This document shows, piece by piece, positions 59,522 to 64,000 of a DNA stretch of 64,000 bases. Source of the stretch: Catenaria anguillulae PL171 (taxonomy: Eukaryota > Blastocladiomycota > Blastocladiomycetes > Blastocladiales > Catenariaceae); assembly GCA_002102555.1 (NCBI GenBank), contig MCFL01000002.1, forward strand, positions 930,001-994,000, given 5' to 3'. Positions within the stretch are counted from its first letter, which is position 1; every line of letters starts with the position of its first letter. The translations under genes were made by a program, and so were the position numbers. The notes below the pieces were generated by a model. It did no database searches and was not told the origin of the DNA. It saw only the letters and a list, made by a program, of their open reading frames with translations.

Positions 59522-62500
59522 ATGCCATCCTCACCGCCCGCCACACGTTCCACACTCGGCGCAAGCTCTGCTGCCTCGCCCGCCGCGGACGCCGCTGCCC
59601 GACTGCGGACCCTGCCAACTCGCGCCACGCTCACCGACACGCCCAAGTCGCACCCGCCATCATCCCCGGGATCCTCCACCCGTCGCCGACTTCCGCCTCC
59701 ACGCTCGCTCGAAACAACAGCCAAGGTCGCGACCTGGGTCAAGTCGCCAATGGGCAGGGATGCGATGGCTGCCATGACCCTATTCATGGCGATGGCCAAT
59801 CCAGTCCGCCTGTCCCTGTCCCGTTGACCAGCGCCCGATCCGAGTTGCACGGCCAGAGTCCCAAGAAGCGTTCCGTGTCGCAGCGGGTAGCCGAGGCGGA
59901 CGTCGGCGAGCTTGACGCCCATGACCCCCGTGGCCTTTCAGGCCGTGGCGATACCTGCCAACCACAACCGCCCGCCCACAAGCGCCAACGGGTTGGCGGC
60001 GCTGCTGCTGCACAGGACGGGCAACCGTCCAGCTCTTCCACAACCACGACCGCAACCATGGCAACGGCCACCGTCCCGCGACAGCCACTGTCGTATTCCA
60101 CGGAGAAGGCGCACCGTCGACCAGCCGACACGGGCACCGTCAACGGCTCCGGATCGGCTTCATCGTGTGTATCGTCCTCGTCATCATCGGCCTCGTCAAC
60201 GTCCTCATCAGACTCGGCTGCCATGGCCACGGCGCGTGCCGCTGCACGGGTTGTTGCCAACGTCCTTGCATGTGCGCCCCCTGCTACTGCCACTCCGCTG
60301 CCCCATCTCCCTCCTTCTACGGCGGCGCACGATCAAGCACCTGCCCCAACGCCGGCCACTCCGCCACTTCCCGTCTTCAACCCCTCGCATCCGCCACGCT
60401 CGGACTGGTGCCCCGTTGTCCACGTTTCCCTACCGTTCTCAACAGCCGTCCTGACCTCGTCACGCACCCTGACCTCTGCTGCCCGCGCGCTTGCCGCATC
60501 CAACGCCGATCGCCACCGTTCCCAATCTCCCGGCTCGCCGTTTGCAGTTGCTTCGCCTCATGTCCCACCACTTCCGCCATCCAACCGGCTCGTAACAAGT
60601 ACCCCGCCGCCGACTGTCCCATGCTTACCGCTGCGGATTGCGGGCTACTCTGGGCAAGCACACGACATTTCGGGCCAAGGCACGCCCACATCACTTATGC
60701 AAGTCAACCAATTCACGCTGCACGCGCTCATGCCCAGGAGCATTTGCGCCGCTTTGCACGCCGCCGGCATTTCGCCCGCGCTTCAGTTTGACATCATCGG
60801 GTCTGTCCCGCCAGGCGAACGCCCACGACCGCGTGTGCCCAGCCAGCTGCCACTGGTTGAGGAAATGAAGCACATGCGCAAATCGTTACTGGTGACCATT
60901 CCGCCCGCATCCGACCCGGACTTGCCACCCGGTCAACCTGCACCGCACGCCGCCGCCGCACACGTGGATGTTTGGGAACTGCATCTCAAAGTCAACGCGA
61001 CGGGCCACCAGCTCGACGGATACCTGATTCCACGCTCGCGTGTCCACGCCATTCTAACTGCCCATGGGGCAGCACTGCTGCGTGCGCGCAGGCTGCCGCT
61101 GGTGCTGGATCTCGACGACACCATTGTGCGTGTCGCGACGGGCGGCGCTGGCGCACCTGCACCGCCCGCAGACGCCCTGCATAATGCGCCACCGTCGCAT
61201 GTCCCTTGCGAAGGGTCGCGCTCTCACCGGTTGCCGTGTGGCAAGTCGGTCATTGTATCAAGCGATGCGCCAAAGTTTCTGGCATGGGCGGCAACAAAGT
61301 TTGAGGTGGCCGTGTGTTCGCTGGGCGAGCAAATGTATGTGGATCAAGTGTGCGGGCTGCTGGATCCGGACGGGTCCAAAATCACGGGCCCGAGGTTTAG
61401 CGCGCGCCAAGAGTATAATTACGTGTCCAAGAATGGCGCAGATCGCGCAGCCGTGTTGCGCAAGCCCGTGAAATCCTTGGCGGCCATGTACCCGTTTGCG
61501 GCTGTTCACCCGCTGCATCCGGATGCGGTGAGCGCCCCCGGCGCCGGCGTGGTGGTTTCGTCGGCGGCGGCAGGATCGGCCGATGGCAAGCCGGGAGGCG
61601 CGGTGGTTGCGTCGCCACAAGTCTTGACGGTGAGATCGTTGGGCAATACCGGAGTGCCGTCGCCGGGAACCATGGTCAGGCAGGGTGTGGGTGCCGGCGC
61701 AGAAGTGCAGCCATTGCCCGCCGCGGTAGGCATTGAGGTGGCCGTTGGACATGGGCCTGCGAACTCGCGCACGATTCCACTCGTGCTGGGCGAGCTGATT
61801 GCTCAGGCAGCGCGCGGGCTGGGAATGCCCTTGATTTTAGAGGATCAGGTACATAGGCATCATCCGTTCTGTTTCGTCATTCGCAAGATTCCTTGCGTTG
61901 ACCTCCTTTTTCTGCGTGGTGTGTGTAGTATCGGCCGTGGCCACAGTCGCACCATGACAATATCATCCTCGTCGACCGAAACCGCCAATCGCACTCGCAA
62001 CCTTCTTCAACAACCGCACCACCACCGCCCGCTCGCCCAACTGATGCTGCCGCCTCCACGACCCCAACGGGTCCCTGGGACGTGTGCCTGTTTCCCGTTG
62101 TTGCCTCACTTCTGGACCGCGTCCACGCCGGCTACTTTCGCAAACTCGAAGATTGGCTGAACGTGTGCGACCGCGCTCTGCGCCAAGCCGCTCTCGCCAT
62201 GGATCCTGTCGGCGCCGCACACGACTTGCACCAGTCGGGCGTGTTGCCGCCGGGCCTGTCGGTCAACTTGCCCAGTCCGCCGACCGTTGTCCAGTGCTAC
62301 AAGCAGTTGTTGAAGGAGGTGGTCAGGAGTCAGATTGCTATGGGCAGGGAGTTTTCGGTGCCTGGGTTTTGGGTGCCGGCCGCCGTCATGGGACAGCAGG
62401 GGCAATGTGCACAACCACCGCAGCAGCAGCAACAGCAACAGCAGCAGCAGCTTCAGGCGCAACAGCTAGCGGCCGGTACTGGAGACGGGAACGGGGAGAC

Positions 62501-62603
62501 ACAGATGCAGAGTGGAGGCACGGCGGGATATGCGGAGGGAGGTCAAGGCGTCGTTGGATCAGTTCACTCGGTCGGTCAGGCGGAATCGGGACCACCTTCA
62601 TGA
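59522..62603 (+). CDS. FCP1/SCP-like (HAD) phosphatase with long disordered N-terminus
   Basis: HAD-type phosphatases of this group remove phosphate from the RNA polymerase II C-terminal repeats. The start at 59522 gives MPSSPPATRSTLGASS. A frame change near 59820 leads into the main frame. The first 450 residues are Ser/Pro/Ala-rich. Catalysis starts with LPLVLDLDDTIVRV (61090; the D-x-D-x-T motif). It continues with VIVSSDAPKFLAWAATKFEV, CSLGEQMYVDQVCGLLDPDG and KSLAAMYPF. The last motif, PLILED, runs across an intron (about 61850-61928) to QYRPWPQSHHDNIILVDRN, the counterpart of the D-D-R-x-x-V-W region of FCP1. The C-terminus has a helical region, a CAG/CAA polyQ (62420-62451) and a Gly/Ser-rich end. 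No BRCT is seen, unlike classic FCP1, so a CPL-like subgroup is possible. Confidence 0.75.
62420..62451 (+). repeat. CAG/CAA tract encoding polyglutamine
   Basis: A mixed CAG and CAA tract in frame near the C-terminus of the FCP1-like protein, encoding about ten Gln. Confidence 0.85.
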
Positions 62604-62912
62604 TTCGGAGTTGCATTGTCGATCTTGTATTTAGTTTCTTCACAACTTTCATCTTGAACTGGCGATGTCATACAGCTTCATTTTTGCGCCTCCTTTGCGA
62701 TGCATTTTTTGGCCCTGGTACTAGTCGCGTGTATTGTTCTTTGCTGTTCAGCTTGAGGTTTTGGTCGTCCATTTTGCATGCGAATTGAAGCTCCCATTCT
62801 GTGGCCTGTACCGTTCTTTGAGACCACAGGAGAAGTGATCAATTACCAAATGGAAGAGTATTAAGGAGAATTGTATACAAGCTACCAAATCAAAACAGCG
62901 TCCAACCCGTCT
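62604..62912. other. Convergent intergenic region
   Basis: About 310 bases separate the stop codons of the FCP1-like (+) and NOL11-like (-) genes. It should hold both 3' ends. No gene is seen. Confidence 0.45.
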
Positions 62913-64000
62913 CTAGAAGTGCACCACCTCCACCTGATACCTCTCCTTTTGCGTAATCTGCCTCTGCTCCCTGACCCGGCCATCCAACCCAACAAACTTG
63001 CCCACGGCCTGCCGCTCCTGCTGCTGTCTGACCTGCTGCAAGAACCACGTGAGCACGCCAACCGTATCCTGCACGCCCGCAACCGCCTTTGCCTGTGGCT
63101 TGAGCGCGGCTTGCAGGGCGTGCACGGCATTGACGAGCGACGAGCCTGCTTGATCGGCGGGAGGGGCGCCCGCTGCGGACGACGACGCACCTGCAACAAG
63201 CAACGTGGTCAGGTGTGCATCGAGCAAGTGGTTGAGCCAGGGAACCACAATGGCCTTGTCCGTGTCGTCGGCCACAAGCATTTGCGTGAGCACAGTCAGC
63301 ACAAGGTGTGCGTCAACGGCATCGAGCTTGGCCATGGCGGAGTGCACAAACACGTCCGTGTGCGGGTACGCGAGCGCACGCACAAGCACGCGCTTTGCGG
63401 CCTGGTTGTCCATATCTTGGTCGCCAAACAATTTGGACGCGCCATCTTGCGCCGCGATGGCGCGGCACAGCACCAGCACGAGCTTGACGAGCTCGTCCTC
63501 GGGGACATCGGCCACGCGCTTGAGCGTCAGTTCCAGCACAGGTGCGGATACCTGTTGCTCGACCAACTTTGACAGCAAGCCCACGTCGCCACCACGTTGC
63601 GCTTTGCATCGAGCACCACGGGCATGAGCGCGTGCGAAACGTGATTGTGCTTGAGCAAGTACTCGAGCACGCGGCGCGAAAACACGGGCGTTGCGCGCGG
63701 GGCTGGGTCAAACATGGCATGCAGCACAATTTGGCCACCTTGGGCGATACATCGGGCAGGGCGTCCGATGCCGACACGGGCGCAGGGGCCGTACGTGCTT
63801 GCTTCTTGAGCCAGTTGAAGAGGGTCGCTTCGAGTGCCGCGGGGGAGTTGGCGCTTGCGAGGTTGGAAAGCAATTGCGCCTCGGCGTCGCGCGCACTCGT
63901 GAGCGATGCGGTCCATTGCGTCACGTCGTCCGACTGAGGGAGCATGGCGCGCAGCGAAACGTTGGCGGACGAGACAAGGTCGGTGGGCGAGGATGCACGG
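62913..64000 (-). CDS. NOL11-like helical protein, 5' end cut by window edge
   Basis: The C-terminal part of a larger protein; the window cuts its 5' end. The visible part is alpha-helical. It contains ALEATLFNWLKKQARTAP, SRRVLEYLLKHNHVSHALMP, LLSKLVEQQVSAPVLELTLK and PEDELVKLVLVLCRAIA. These are followed by VVPWLNHLLDAHLTTLLVAG and a YQVEVVHF end. The W-x-x-x-L-L-D-A-H-x-T block and the end resemble the C-terminal domain of NOL11, a t-UTP subunit of the ribosome-assembly SSU processome. I rate this as likely but not proven. Frame changes near 63720 and 63590 fit either short introns or one-base errors. Confidence 0.5.

Overview
The window looks like nuclear DNA of an early-diverging zoosporic fungus (Chytridiomycota or Blastocladiomycota). 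Gene density is high, base composition is GC-rich, and introns are short (mostly about 60-110 nt) with GT...AG ends. Typical fungal housekeeping genes are present (PHO88/SND3, YIP1, ELF1, RFC1, a NUP84/NUP107 nucleoporin). An EFCAB10-like protein, a family linked to flagella, and class C GPCRs are found in flagellated fungi and amoebae but not in yeasts. No bacterial operon structure, rRNA, tRNA or CRISPR was seen.

Left third (1-23.3 kb). A cut-off single-pass membrane protein (-) is followed by a class C GPCR (+, 1859-5541) that converges on a 7TM-RGS protein (-, 5803-8399). Next come a bacterial/plant-type 2-isopropylmalate synthase, a long ATRX/ARIP4-like SNF2 remodeller, ELF1 (-), and a second class C GPCR (19645-23294) homologous to the first. 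Both receptors join a BMP/PnrA-type periplasmic-binding-protein module, a kelch beta-propeller and a seven-helix domain. This is the most unusual content of the window.

Middle third (23.3-45 kb). A 2.6-kb stretch without a convincing gene is followed by five plus-strand or minus-strand blocks: a PAS/polyQ protein, a CCX-type cation/Ca2+ exchanger, an ALKBH8-like dioxygenase, a putatively N-myristoylated four-CBS protein, a tandem pair of orphan 7TM proteins (-), an unrecognised region, and RFC1 (-).

Right third (45-64 kb). PHO88/SND3, YIP1 (-), an RXT2-like protein, EFCAB10, NUP84/NUP107, a TOX-like HMG-box protein (-), an FCP1-like phosphatase and a NOL11-like protein (-, cut by the window edge).

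Two themes matter for a reader. First, five seven-helix proteins (two class C receptors, one 7TM-RGS, two orphans) lie within 37 kb, a receptor-rich neighbourhood. Second, many conserved genes are broken by single-base frame changes that usually sit in short homopolymers (for example in the RGS core, in SNF2 motif VI, in NUP107 and in RFC1). The most economical reading is uncorrected long-read sequence error, so frame breaks here should not be read as pseudogenes without checking. Gene spans below are therefore outer limits of the coding region, with introns and frame changes described in the text.
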